Shown here one piece after another: positions 33,830 to 42,454 of a stretch of DNA of 64,000 nt (position 1 is the stretch's first letter; the number at the start of each line of letters is the position of its first letter). The DNA is taken from NCBI GenBank assembly GCA_012837385.1, contig DURH01000031.1, positions 29,697 through 93,696 on the forward strand. Direction: 5' to 3'. The DNA comes from Bacillota bacterium (GTDB lineage: Bacteria > Bacillota > Limnochordia > Darwinibacteriales > Darwinibacteriaceae). The translations under genes and the position numbers were made by a program. Below the pieces are notes generated by a model. That model made no database searches, was not told the DNA's origin, and was given only the letters and a program-made list of their open reading frames with translations.

Positions 33830-36800
33830 ATGTTTGTCCATCTACATGTTCATTCTCCCTATTCCTTTTTAGACGGTGCCTCCCCTGTGGAGGCACTGCT
33901 TAACCAAGCAGCCCAGTGGCAGATGCCGGCCTTAGCCCTCACGGATCACAGCAATGTGAGCGCGGCAGTGGAATTTCAAAAAATGGCTCTGGAGCTGGGC
34001 ATCAAACCCATTCAAGGAGCAGAGATCACCACTGAAGATGGAACCCACCTTACTCTGCTCGCGGAGAACAATGGAGGTTACCAATCCATCTGCCGCTTAA
34101 TCACCGCTGGCTACGCCCATGGTTCCAGGCAGCAATGCCTAGTCCCCTGGCAAGCTCTGCAGGAAAACTCCAGGGGAATCATCGCCCTCAGCGGCTGTCA
34201 TCACTCCGGCACAGCCCAAGCCATTTTGCGCAAAGAGCACTCCCGGGCCAAGGCTGAAGTCCTGCGCTTATTAGAGATCTTTGGTCCCAGCCAGGTCTAC
34301 CTGGAGATGGTGCAGAGCTATCTTCCTTTCAGCAAACGCCTCCTAGATGGGCTCTACAAGCTCCATGAGGAGCTCCATGTTCCTGTGGTGGCCACGAACA
34401 ACGTGCACTATCTGCGCAAGGAAGATTTCCCTATTCACGACCTTTTAGTCTGCACCCGCACCCAAACTAAGGTGCAGGAGCTCCACCCTGAGCGCCCCTT
34501 CAATGGAGAGAACTATTTCACCTCGCCTGAAGAGATGAAAAAGCGCTTTGCCGCTTTCCCAGAAGCGGTGGCCAACACCCTGGAAATTGCCCAGCGCTGC
34601 AGCCCAGCCTTAAACTTGGATCAAAACCTCTTCCCCAACTATTTCCCAGGAGAAAGCAAGGAGAAGGCTGATCAGTTCCTGCGCGAGCTGACCTGGCAGG
34701 GAGCCCACCGGCGCTATTCTTCCATTTCCGCAGCTCTTAGGGAGCGCATTGAGCATGAGCTCAGCATCATCACACAGCTGAACGCAGCTGACTATTTCTT
34801 AGCAGTGTGGGATCTGGTGCAGTATGCCCAAAAACAGAACATCCGTTATGCTGGCCGGGGTTCTGCCGCGGATTCAGTTGTAGTCTACTGCCTGGGCATC
34901 ACCAATGTGGATGCCTTTGCCAGGGGGCTGCTTTTCGAGCGCTTCTTAAGTTTAGAACGGGCTCAAAAGCCCGATATTGACATTGATTTTGATGCCCGCT
35001 ACCGGGACCAGGTAGCAGAATATGTCTACCAGCGCTACGGGACTGGGCGGGTTGCTTCGGTCTGCACTTTTCAAACCTACCATGCCCGTTCCGCCCTGCG
35101 AGATCTGGGTAAAGCACTAGGCTGTGGACAGGAAGAACTACAGCAGCTCACCAGGAACATCACCCATACCCCTGCCGATGGAATCCGCCGCCTCCTTCAC
35201 AAGCTGCCTGAGCTGAAAAACCATCCCCTACACCAAAAAAAGTATTCCAGGCTCCTAGATTACTGTGCAGCCATCAACGCCTTTCCCCGGCAGATGGGCA
35301 CCCATTTAGGAGGCTTAGTGATCAGCGGCGAACCCTTAACCACAGTCACACCCCTCCAGCCCTCGGCTAAAGGGGTGCTCATTACCCAATTTGATAAAAA
35401 CACAATTGACGATCTGGGCTTAATAAAGATCGATCTGCTTTCCCTGCGCACCCTGTCAGCCGTTTCCCATGTGGTCCAGGAGCTAGGTCCGCAGCTGGAG
35501 TATGACAAAATCCCCACCGATGATCAAGCCACCTTTGCTAGGCTGCAGAAGGGCGATACGGTGGGCGTATTCCAACTGGAAAGCCCAGCCCAAAGAAGTC
35601 TCCAATCCAGGCTGCAAGCGGATCGCTTTGAAGACATTGTGGCTAGTGTGGCCTTAATTCGCCCTGGCCCCATTAAGGGAAATATGGTGGAGCCCTTTAT
35701 CGCCCGCCGGCACGGACGGGAAGAGGTGACCTACATCCATCCCACCCTGGAAAGGATCCTGGCCCCCACCTACGGCGTGGTCCTCTATCAAGAGCAGGTG
35801 ATTGAAATCGCCACTGAAATCGCGGGCTTCACCCCAGGTGAATCAGATCGCCTGCGCAAGGCCATGACCACATTCCGCTCCCAAGCGGAAATGGAGGCCA
35901 TTGGGAAAGATTTTATAAAAAAAGCGGTCTCCCGAGGTATTCAGCAGGAAACGGCTGAAACCATTTTCTCTTATGTTGTGGGCTATGCCGGTTACGGCTT
36001 CTGCGAAGCCCATGCCGCCGCCTTCGCGGATACAGCTTACCGCACTGCTTACCTTTTGGAACATCATCCAGCCCATTTTTATGCTGCCCTTCTCAACAGC
36101 CAGCCCATGGGCTTTTACCCGCCCAACACCCTCTGTGTGCAGGCCCGCAATAGGGGGATTACCATTTTACCGCTGCACATCAACGTCAGCGAAGTGGAGT
36201 TTACAGCAGATGAGAACTCCATCCGCATCGGCCTCAAGCAGGTTGAAGGTATGGAAGCCTCTTTCTTAGAGTCCATTGTGGAAGAGAGAAAGCGGGATAA
36301 GTTCCGCTCTGTACAGGATTTTGTCTACCGCACCACTGTGAGCAAAGATGTGACCGAAAACCTGATTCTAGGAGGTGCCTTTGATTGGTTCTCCAGCAAC
36401 CGCCGCGCCCTCATCTGGGAGCTGCCCCAACATTACCAAATCAAAAAAAGGGGCCTCCCCTTAGAAGCTCCCCCTGCAGAAGGCGGCATTGCCGATTTTC
36501 CGCCTTTTGAGCGCTGGCTTCGGGAATACTCAGTGCTGCACCTTAGTGCCCAAGGGCATATTATGGACTTCTTCCGGCCCAAACTACCCAAAACCGTGCT
36601 CACCAGCAGACAAGTAGCGAGCCGCTCAGAAGGCACTGCGCAGATGGCGGGCCTGGTAATTAGGCCCCACAGGCCGCCCACCCGCAGCGGCAGAACCGTT
36701 GTCTTTCTAACCTTGGAAGATGAATACGGGCTGATCGATGTCACTGTCTTTGAGGATGTGTATAAGAAATACGCCAAGACGCTGTACAGCGAACCCCTTC

Positions 36801-36880
36801 TCCTTGTCACCGGATACATTTCCCGGCGGGATGGCGAGCACTCCACCATCACTGCCACCCGCATCCAGGCTCTGCGCTAA
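33830..36880 (+). CDS. dnaE2: DnaE2/ImuC-like error-prone DNA polymerase III alpha subunit
   Basis: 1016 residues from the ATG at 33830 (GGAGGGG upstream). Order: PHP domain (1-200; HLHVHSPYSFLDGA, ALTDHSNVSAAVEF), polymerase palm with the catalytic PDIDIDF (Asp382, Asp384) and KIDLLSLRTLS carrying the third Asp, fingers (GVFQLESPAQRSL, VALIRPGPI, YGVVLYQEQVIEIA), tandem helix-hairpin-helix, and a C-terminal OB fold (about 925-1016; VVFLTLEDEYGLIDVTVF). It lacks the tail that follows the OB fold in replicative DnaE1. Length, ImuB-like partner and LexA control all point to a damage-induced translesion role rather than the essential lagging-strand DnaE of Bacillota. Its stop overlaps the convergent ypeB stop. 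Confidence 0.85.
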   Translation: MFVHLHVHSPYSFLDGASPVEALLNQAAQWQMPALALTDHSNVSAAVEFQKMALELGIKPIQGAEITTEDGTHLTLLAENNGGYQSICRLITAGYAHGSRQQCLVPWQALQENSRGIIALSGCHHSGTAQAILRKEHSRAKAEVLRLLEIFGPSQVYLEMVQSYLPFSKRLLDGLYKLHEELHVPVVATNNVHYLRKEDFPIHDLLVCTRTQTKVQELHPERPFNGENYFTSPEEMKKRFAAFPEAVANTLEIAQRCSPALNLDQNLFPNYFPGESKEKADQFLRELTWQGAHRRYSSISAALRERIEHELSIITQLNAADYFLAVWDLVQYAQKQNIRYAGRGSAADSVVVYCLGITNVDAFARGLLFERFLSLERAQKPDIDIDFDARYRDQVAEYVYQRYGTGRVASVCTFQTYHARSALRDLGKALGCGQEELQQLTRNITHTPADGIRRLLHKLPELKNHPLHQKKYSRLLDYCAAINAFPRQMGTHLGGLVISGEPLTTVTPLQPSAKGVLITQFDKNTIDDLGLIKIDLLSLRTLSAVSHVVQELGPQLEYDKIPTDDQATFARLQKGDTVGVFQLESPAQRSLQSRLQADRFEDIVASVALIRPGPIKGNMVEPFIARRHGREEVTYIHPTLERILAPTYGVVLYQEQVIEIATEIAGFTPGESDRLRKAMTTFRSQAEMEAIGKDFIKKAVSRGIQQETAETIFSYVVGYAGYGFCEAHAAAFADTAYRTAYLLEHHPAHFYAALLNSQPMGFYPPNTLCVQARNRGITILPLHINVSEVEFTADENSIRIGLKQVEGMEASFLESIVEERKRDKFRSVQDFVYRTTVSKDVTENLILGGAFDWFSSNRRALIWELPQHYQIKKRGLPLEAPPAEGGIADFPPFERWLREYSVLHLSAQGHIMDFFRPKLPKTVLTSRQVASRSEGTAQMAGLVIRPHRPPTRSGRTVVFLTLEDEYGLIDVTVFEDVYKKYAKTLYSEPLLLVTGYISRRDGEHSTITATRIQALR

Positions 36881-38154
36881 AAGTATTCAGGGGAGCTTAC
36901 CTGCACAATCTGCTCCTCCTCGCCAGTTGCCGCATTGAGATAAATTAGGAAATACTCGTCCTGGTAGCGGACTCCCAGCCTCTTGGTGAGTACTTCCTCC
37001 TGCCCTGAAGTGGGCAGCAGTACCAGCTTCTCATCTAGAATTTCCAAGCCTGGGCGCAGCATATCCTGCACATCCCATTCCTGGAGCTGCTCCCTTGCCC
37101 CCTCCAGGCGGCTTTGGGCGGCATAATAGGGGATGCCCCAGAATCCCAGGATACTGCCATCTGCGGCACTCACCTGTACCTTGACGGACTCCCCGTAACG
37201 CAAAATGCCTTCCCGCAGGGGGACAAAAGTGAGGGTAGCCCTGTTCTGCAGTAGCTGCACATCAGTAATGTGCAAGGGGGGAAATCCCCGCTCCTCCAGG
37301 AACTGCCGCCCCCTTTCCACCATCTCCTCCCGCGTTAGCCTGCTCTCGGCTACTTCCTCCGAGTCCATCATCCACAGCACCATACCGCCCTTCTGGGAAA
37401 CCTCCACCACCAGGCGGCCCTTTTCATCCTTGGCCTCCACTGTATAGGCAGGAATAGTCCCCTTGGACTCGCTGGTTAGCTGGAAGTTCAATCCTTCCTG
37501 CCGGCAGAAATCCCTGGCTGCCTGGACCGCCTGTTCAGGGCTGATGCTCTCCCCGGTAATCTCTCCTCTGCTGAACGGCGCTGCTTGTTCCAGGGGAGCC
37601 TGCAGTTCGCCCAGCCCGTCATTGATCAGGGTGAACGCCTGCAGAACCTCGGGGACAGCTACTGCTGCCGAGAAATACTCCTGCCAGGACACCCAGGGGA
37701 ATTCCAGCTGTTTCTGGAGGATCAGGCTGTCCAACTCCGCGTTGACGTACCGAACCTGCCCGTAGAGTTCCTCTAACAGAGCAGGGTCCGCCTCCCCCTG
37801 CACATAATGATAGGTCTGTTCATAGACCTCATCTAGGAGCCGACACACTCCCTCAAGATTGATCTCCCCCAGGGGCAGCTCCCCTAAATTGCTCTGGGCG
37901 GCATAGATCAGGCTGCGCAGATTAGACCCAATCAGGCCGCGCTGCTTGACACTCACCGCCAGGCGGGCCTTCCCCATTTCTGCTGCCAATCCTTGAAAAT
38001 GGGTGGCCAGCTCTCCTAAAGCCCGCCGGTAAGCCGCTTCCACCTGCCTCTGGTAGGTTCGGTTCAGGTAGTATTGTCCCGCGGCAAACCCCACACCGAT
38101 CAGAAGCAGAGCGAAGATTATGGCTGTCAGCTTAGTCCTTATGCTTTTAGCCAT
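36877..38154 (-). CDS. ypeB: Spore germination protein YpeB
   Basis: 425 residues, close to the family length. Signal anchor at about 9-30, a helical N-terminal region (about 30-190), then repeated PepSY-like domains (about 200-425; ISPEQAVQAARDFCRQEG, LTREEMVERGRQFLEERGFP). YpeB is needed to stabilise and position SleB in the spore. It is encoded 11 bases downstream of sleB as in Bacillus. The stop codon overlaps the dnaE2-like stop on the other strand. Confidence 0.93.
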   Translation of the reverse strand: MAKSIRTKLTAIIFALLLIGVGFAAGQYYLNRTYQRQVEAAYRRALGELATHFQGLAAEMGKARLAVSVKQRGLIGSNLRSLIYAAQSNLGELPLGEINLEGVCRLLDEVYEQTYHYVQGEADPALLEELYGQVRYVNAELDSLILQKQLEFPWVSWQEYFSAAVAVPEVLQAFTLINDGLGELQAPLEQAAPFSRGEITGESISPEQAVQAARDFCRQEGLNFQLTSESKGTIPAYTVEAKDEKGRLVVEVSQKGGMVLWMMDSEEVAESRLTREEMVERGRQFLEERGFPPLHITDVQLLQNRATLTFVPLREGILRYGESVKVQVSAADGSILGFWGIPYYAAQSRLEGAREQLQEWDVQDMLRPGLEILDEKLVLLPTSGQEEVLTKRLGVRYQDEYFLIYLNAATGEEEQIVQVSSPEYF

Positions 38155-38165
38155 GACAGAGCCCC

Positions 38166-38666
38166 CTAACTGGCAAAAATGTGCTTGCCAATGGTCTTAA
38201 GCACAGTGCGGCTGCGGATCCAGGCATTGCGCGTCTTGTTGGGATTGTAGAAATAGAGTGCTCCCCCTGTGGGATCCCAGCCATTTAAGGCGGCGTGGGC
38301 AGCCTGTACAGCACTGGCATTGGAAGGCTTGTTTACCGTCCCATTCGCCACCACGGAAAAGGCCAGGGGCTCATAGACAACTCCGGGGATAGTATTGGGA
38401 AACTCGGGATGCTTGACTCTATTGAGAATTACCGCGGCCACCGCCACTTGACCGTCATAGGGTTCTCCTTCAGCCTCAGCCCGCACTACCCTTGCCAATA
38501 GGTCTAAGTCAGTCTCAGAAAAAACCTCTCGCCAGCTTTCCAGCTGCCCCGGCTCTTCCGCCAGGGGCTGAGGGGCAGGAGCCTGCCTCTGGTTCCAGAC
38601 CAGGAAGATGATGAGTAAAGCGGCGGCAATCCCCACGGGCAAGAGAAGCTTAGCATATTTCCCCAC
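38166..38666 (-). CDS. sleB: Spore cortex-lytic enzyme SleB (short form)
   Basis: 166 residues from a GTG at 38666 (AAGGGAGAG 5 bases upstream). One N-terminal membrane segment (about 7-24), a Pro-rich linker (29-40), then the Hydrolase_2 catalytic domain (about 50-166) with the Glu-rich site RVVRAEAEGEPYDG (Glu64 is the likely catalytic residue), AVILNRVKHPEFP and GALYFYNP. Classical SleB has an N-terminal peptidoglycan-binding domain that is absent here, so targeting may rely on YpeB and the membrane anchor. Lytic transglycosylase activity on spore cortex is the known family role. Confidence 0.9.
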   Translation of the reverse strand: MGKYAKLLLPVGIAAALLIIFLVWNQRQAPAPQPLAEEPGQLESWREVFSETDLDLLARVVRAEAEGEPYDGQVAVAAVILNRVKHPEFPNTIPGVVYEPLAFSVVANGTVNKPSNASAVQAAHAALNGWDPTGGALYFYNPNKTRNAWIRSRTVLKTIGKHIFAS

Positions 38667-38769
38667 AGCAACTCTCCCTTTCTGAGAAGCAAAAACGGCA
38701 GGATAAAATAGCTCGATCAAGAATCTATATTGGGATGCACTTCGGTGCTCTGTTAAGGAGGATGTTCTA

Positions 38770-41700
38770 ATGCACTTATCAAAGCTGGCTGTACGCCGCC
38801 CAGTTACCATCACTGTTTTTGTTATTATTGCCCTTATGTTCGGAGTTATTTCGCTGCAAAGAATTGGTATCGATCTGCTGCCAGATATGAATTTCCCAAT
38901 CGCGGTAGTAGTGACCGTCTATCCTGGCGGACCAGCCACAACTGTAGAACAAGATGTTACCATTCCCCTGGAAAGCGCGCTGGCTGGTATCAGCGGCATC
39001 CGGCGCCAAGACTCTTTCAGTATGGAAAATGTCTCCGCTCTTGTCCTGCAGTTTGACTGGGGGACCGATATGCTCAGTTCTCTGGACTCGGTGCGCAACA
39101 GTCTGGCCCAAGCGGCCTTAACCCTTCCTGATGGAGCCCAAAGCCCCATAGTTGTCCAGGTAGACCCCAACGACTTCCCCCTCATGCTGATCGGAGTGAG
39201 AGCTGAGGGGCTTTCTCCTGTTGCCCTCACAGAACAGCTGCGGGAGATTCAGCCACAGCTGGAGCAGATCTCCGGTGTGGCCCAGGTGAGCCTGCTTGGC
39301 GCCAGCCAAGAGGAGATCCAGGTACTCTTTGATCCCGATCACCTAAACGAGCTGGGCTTGTCCCCGGTTATTCTCCAACAACTGATTCAGTACCAGAATA
39401 TCGTGGTGCCCGGCGGCTCAGTTACCGCAGGCGGAGTGCGCTATACCACCCGTGCAGGCAGCCAGATCACCAGTGTGGAAGAACTGGAAAACATCATCGT
39501 GGGTATGCAGCAAAACAGCGGCCTTTTGGGATTGGGCGGACTGCTTCCTTCCCTCACCTACCTCGGCGATATCGCTGAAGTCTCCACCCACGTCGCTCCC
39601 CGGGAAGGCATTACTCGCTACAACGGGCAAGATACAGTGCTGATTCAGGTGATGCGCCAAGGTGGAGCCAATACGGTGCGGGTGGTAGAAAGGCTGAAGA
39701 AAGCTCTCCAGGAGATAGAGGAAGCCCACCCCCATCTGGAGTTCACCACCATCACTGACCAAGCGGTATTTATCAATCAAAGTATCAGTTCACTGGCTTC
39801 CAGCGGCATGATCGGTGCCGTCTTGGCTGTGGCAGTGCTCTTGTTCTTCCTGCGCAACGTCTCTAGCATTTTGATCATTGCCCTGTCCATACCCGTGTCC
39901 ATCATCGCCAGTTTTGTCTTGATCTACCTATCCAAGCTTTCCCTTAACCTTATGACCTTAGGCGGGCTTGCTTTGGGAGTCGGTATGTTAGTGGACTCAT
40001 CTATTGTAGTTTTGGAAAACATCTATAGGCATCTTTCCAATGGGGCGGGCAAGCTCCAAGCTGCCCAAGAAGGTGCAGGGGAACTGGCTAGTGCCCTCCT
40101 GGCTTCCACCCTAACTACGGTGGTAGTGTTTCTCCCAGTGATTATCCTGGAGAGCCTAGCAGGCCAACTGCTCAGGGAGTTCGGGCTGACCATTTCCTTT
40201 TCCCTTACAGCAGCGTTCCTAGTAGCCTTGACTGTGGTGCCCGTGCTGTCCTCTAAACTCTTAAAAAGGCAGCTAGCGCCCAAGGGCAAACCAGAATCCT
40301 TTGTGGGCAGAACCCGGATCTGGTACGCGAGGCTTTTGGAAAAAGCCCTCTCTAGGAAGGCATTTACCTTTGCCCTAGTTGCGGTGCTGCTGGTTGTGGC
40401 TGTGCTGGTGTACCCCCGCTTGGATCAGGAGTTTCTGCCCAGCTTTGACGAGGGTTTCCTAGGGGTCCAAGCCACGCTCGAGGCTGGGCTGCCCCTGGAG
40501 CAGGTGCGCGAGGTCACGATGGCCATCGAGGCAGACCTGATGACCATCCCAGAAGTAGCGGCTGTGGCGGTACAGGCAGGTGATCAAGGCGAGCTGAATT
40601 ACATGAGCCTGATCAGGGGCACCGGTGCCAACAGCGCCCAGTTCTCCATTACCCTAGTTCCCCATGATCAGCGCCAGCGCAAAGCGCGGGAGCTGAAGGA
40701 CGAGATCCACGATATTTTGGAAAAACACGGAGTGCTCAGGGTCAATGTTTCCGATAGTTCCATCTTCGGCTCAGCCGCCAGTTCCCTCTTGACTCCCAAC
40801 CTTTCCATTGAAATTCGCGGGCAGAGCCGGGAGGTATGTGATCGGCTGGCCCAAGAGCTCAAGGGCAGGCTGCTGCAGATTGCCGGTTTTAGAGATGTCC
40901 AGGATTCGGGTTTCGCACCCTCTCAGGAGCTCTTCTTAAACGTGGATACATCTAGAAGCATCACGGGAGGATTCACAGCGGGACAGGTAGGGCTGGGCAT
41001 GCGTTATGCCACCTCTGGCTTGACTGCAACCAACATCCAGATTGGAAACAGAAGCCTGCCTGTGGTGCTGAGGCCCAACTCGAAGATAGACTCTGTGGAT
41101 GACCTGCTGAACACGAAGATTACTTCGCCTGTAACCATTTCAGGGCTGGGCGAACACCCCATCCTACTCAAAGAAGTGGTGACACCTGAGGTTGCGACAA
41201 CCCAATCCGCCTCTCAGCGCACCGACCGCTTACCTGTAACATACGTAACGGGTATTTTGGGAGACCTATCCCTCACAGACGCGGTGCGCATCAGTGAAGA
41301 GATTATCGCAGACATGAACATCCCAGCGGGATACCACATCAGAATCGGTGGATTGCAGGATGTAATTTCCGAATCCATTTACGAACTGACCCTGGCCCTT
41401 GTTCTGGCTGTGGCCTTGGTGTACCTGGTCATGGCCGCCCAGTTTGAGTCCTTCTTGCAGCCCTTCATTATCATGTTCACCATCCCCTTGGCCCTCGTAG
41501 GTGCTCTCGCTGGCCTGTGGGCAGTGGGAGGAAGCGTAGGCATCATGTCAATTATCGGCATTATTTCCCTAGCTGGAATTGTGGTGAACAACGCCATCGT
41601 CCTGGTGGACTACATCAATCTCAAGCGCCGGCAGAATCGAGGCATTCCCGTACGGGAAGCGGTTCTGGAAGCCTGCCAAGTGCGCCTGCGCCCCATCCTG

Positions 41701-41910
41701 ATGACGTCCATCACCACCATTTTCGGACTCCTGCCTGTGGCGATTGGCTATGGAGTGGGTGCTGAGTTTCAGCGGCCCCTGGCGGCTACCATTATTGGCG
41801 GTATGATTTCCTCCACCTTCCTAACCTTATTCGTGATTCCCACAGTGTACGAAGCCTTAGCACGCTTTGAGCGTAAGCCCAAGACACAGTCATCCTCTAA
41901 GGCTATGTAG
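38770..41910 (+). CDS. RND-family efflux transporter (AcrB/SwrC-like)
   Basis: 1046 residues with the start at 38770 preceded by TTAAGGAGGATG. Twelve membrane helices with two large extracytoplasmic loops: ITVFVIIALMFGVISLQRIG first helix, GLALGVGMLVDSSIVVLENI in helix 4 and GIISLAGIVVNNAIVLVDYI in helix 10. The proton-relay site keeps one Asp in helix 4 (VDSS), as in SwrC-like pumps, not the Asp pair of AcrB. No adaptor or TolC gene is attached; the adaptor and TolC-like genes in this window belong to another operon. Exports lipophilic compounds; substrate unknown. Confidence 0.93.
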   Translation: MHLSKLAVRRPVTITVFVIIALMFGVISLQRIGIDLLPDMNFPIAVVVTVYPGGPATTVEQDVTIPLESALAGISGIRRQDSFSMENVSALVLQFDWGTDMLSSLDSVRNSLAQAALTLPDGAQSPIVVQVDPNDFPLMLIGVRAEGLSPVALTEQLREIQPQLEQISGVAQVSLLGASQEEIQVLFDPDHLNELGLSPVILQQLIQYQNIVVPGGSVTAGGVRYTTRAGSQITSVEELENIIVGMQQNSGLLGLGGLLPSLTYLGDIAEVSTHVAPREGITRYNGQDTVLIQVMRQGGANTVRVVERLKKALQEIEEAHPHLEFTTITDQAVFINQSISSLASSGMIGAVLAVAVLLFFLRNVSSILIIALSIPVSIIASFVLIYLSKLSLNLMTLGGLALGVGMLVDSSIVVLENIYRHLSNGAGKLQAAQEGAGELASALLASTLTTVVVFLPVIILESLAGQLLREFGLTISFSLTAAFLVALTVVPVLSSKLLKRQLAPKGKPESFVGRTRIWYARLLEKALSRKAFTFALVAVLLVVAVLVYPRLDQEFLPSFDEGFLGVQATLEAGLPLEQVREVTMAIEADLMTIPEVAAVAVQAGDQGELNYMSLIRGTGANSAQFSITLVPHDQRQRKARELKDEIHDILEKHGVLRVNVSDSSIFGSAASSLLTPNLSIEIRGQSREVCDRLAQELKGRLLQIAGFRDVQDSGFAPSQELFLNVDTSRSITGGFTAGQVGLGMRYATSGLTATNIQIGNRSLPVVLRPNSKIDSVDDLLNTKITSPVTISGLGEHPILLKEVVTPEVATTQSASQRTDRLPVTYVTGILGDLSLTDAVRISEEIIADMNIPAGYHIRIGGLQDVISESIYELTLALVLAVALVYLVMAAQFESFLQPFIIMFTIPLALVGALAGLWAVGGSVGIMSIIGIISLAGIVVNNAIVLVDYINLKRRQNRGIPVREAVLEACQVRLRPILMTSITTIFGLLPVAIGYGVGAEFQRPLAATIIGGMISSTFLTLFVIPTVYEALARFERKPKTQSSSKAM

Positions 41911-41925
41911 GTTGGGGGAAGCAAA

Positions 41926-41958
41926 AAAGAGCGGTGCTCGCGACGAGTACCGCTCTTT
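41926..41958. terminator. Bidirectional terminator between the RND gene and trxA
   Basis: AAAGAGCGGT and ACCGCTCTTT form a 10-bp stem (13-base loop) with T-rich tails on both strands. Confidence 0.85.
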
Positions 41959-41988
41959 CCTTTGCCGTTTTACTTTAGCTGTTTTTCT

Positions 41989-42312
41989 CTAGAGATGGCT
42001 GTCCAATACCTCGGCCAGTTTTTCCTTGGGCTGCACACCCACTAGGGTTTCCTCTGGCTGGCCATCCTTAAAGAGCATTAAGGTGGGGATGCTCATGATC
42101 CCGTAGTTGGCCACGGACTTGGTCACCTCATCCACGTTTACCTTCACAAACTTGACTTTCCCAGCATACTCTTCACTCAGTTCCTCAAACACAGGAGCAA
42201 TCATGCGGCAGGGACCGCACCATACCGCCCAAAAATCTACAAAAACAGGCTGATCAGCCTGGAGAACTTCTTGTTCGAAGTTGTCGTCTGTTACCTCAAC
42301 TATTCTGCTCAT
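41989..42312 (-). CDS. trxA: Thioredoxin
   Basis: 107 residues from the ATG at 42312; the frame is open far upstream but that part covers the promoter. Active site WCGPC at 31-35 within FVDFWAVWCGPCRMIAP, cis-Pro in IMSIPTLMLF (72-81). A normal cytoplasmic thioredoxin without signal peptide. It is transcribed alone from a consensus promoter, divergent from the PBP-like gene. Confidence 0.97.
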   Translation of the reverse strand: MSRIVEVTDDNFEQEVLQADQPVFVDFWAVWCGPCRMIAPVFEELSEEYAGKVKFVKVNVDEVTKSVANYGIMSIPTLMLFKDGQPEETLVGVQPKEKLAEVLDSHL

Positions 42313-42351
42313 CAGTACCGCCCTTTCAGTAAAGCTTGATATTCTAGATTG

Positions 42352-42380
42352 ATTATAACTTCCAGGGAAGGAGTTGTCAA
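42352..42380 (-). promoter_or_regulatory. Consensus sigma-A promoter of trxA
   Basis: Leftward TTGACA (42380-42375) and TATAAT (42357-42352), 17-base spacer: a perfect housekeeping promoter, 40 bases before the trxA start. Confidence 0.9.
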
Positions 42381-42454
42381 AACAACCTGGTTTGCCCATA
42401 GGTGCATGGAAGGCCTCCCCAGGACAAATACTACCAACGAGGAGGCTGATGCCC

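Noticed and set aside
38700..38765. Possible sigma-G promoter for sleB
   Set aside because: A GCATC and a CTATTTTA can be found, but the spacing (about 22) and the bases do not fit the sigma-G consensus. The nearby GCAC-TTCG-GTGC hairpin is too short to interpret.
38770..41910. RND transporter helix 4 VDSS site as a loss-of-function change
   Set aside because: A single Asp followed by Ser or Asn is normal in SwrC-like RND pumps, so this is not a defect.
42313..42454. Rightward promoter candidate TTGTCA/CATAGG for the PBP-like gene
   Set aside because: The -10 is poor and the position overlaps the strong trxA promoter on the other strand; not supported enough to list.
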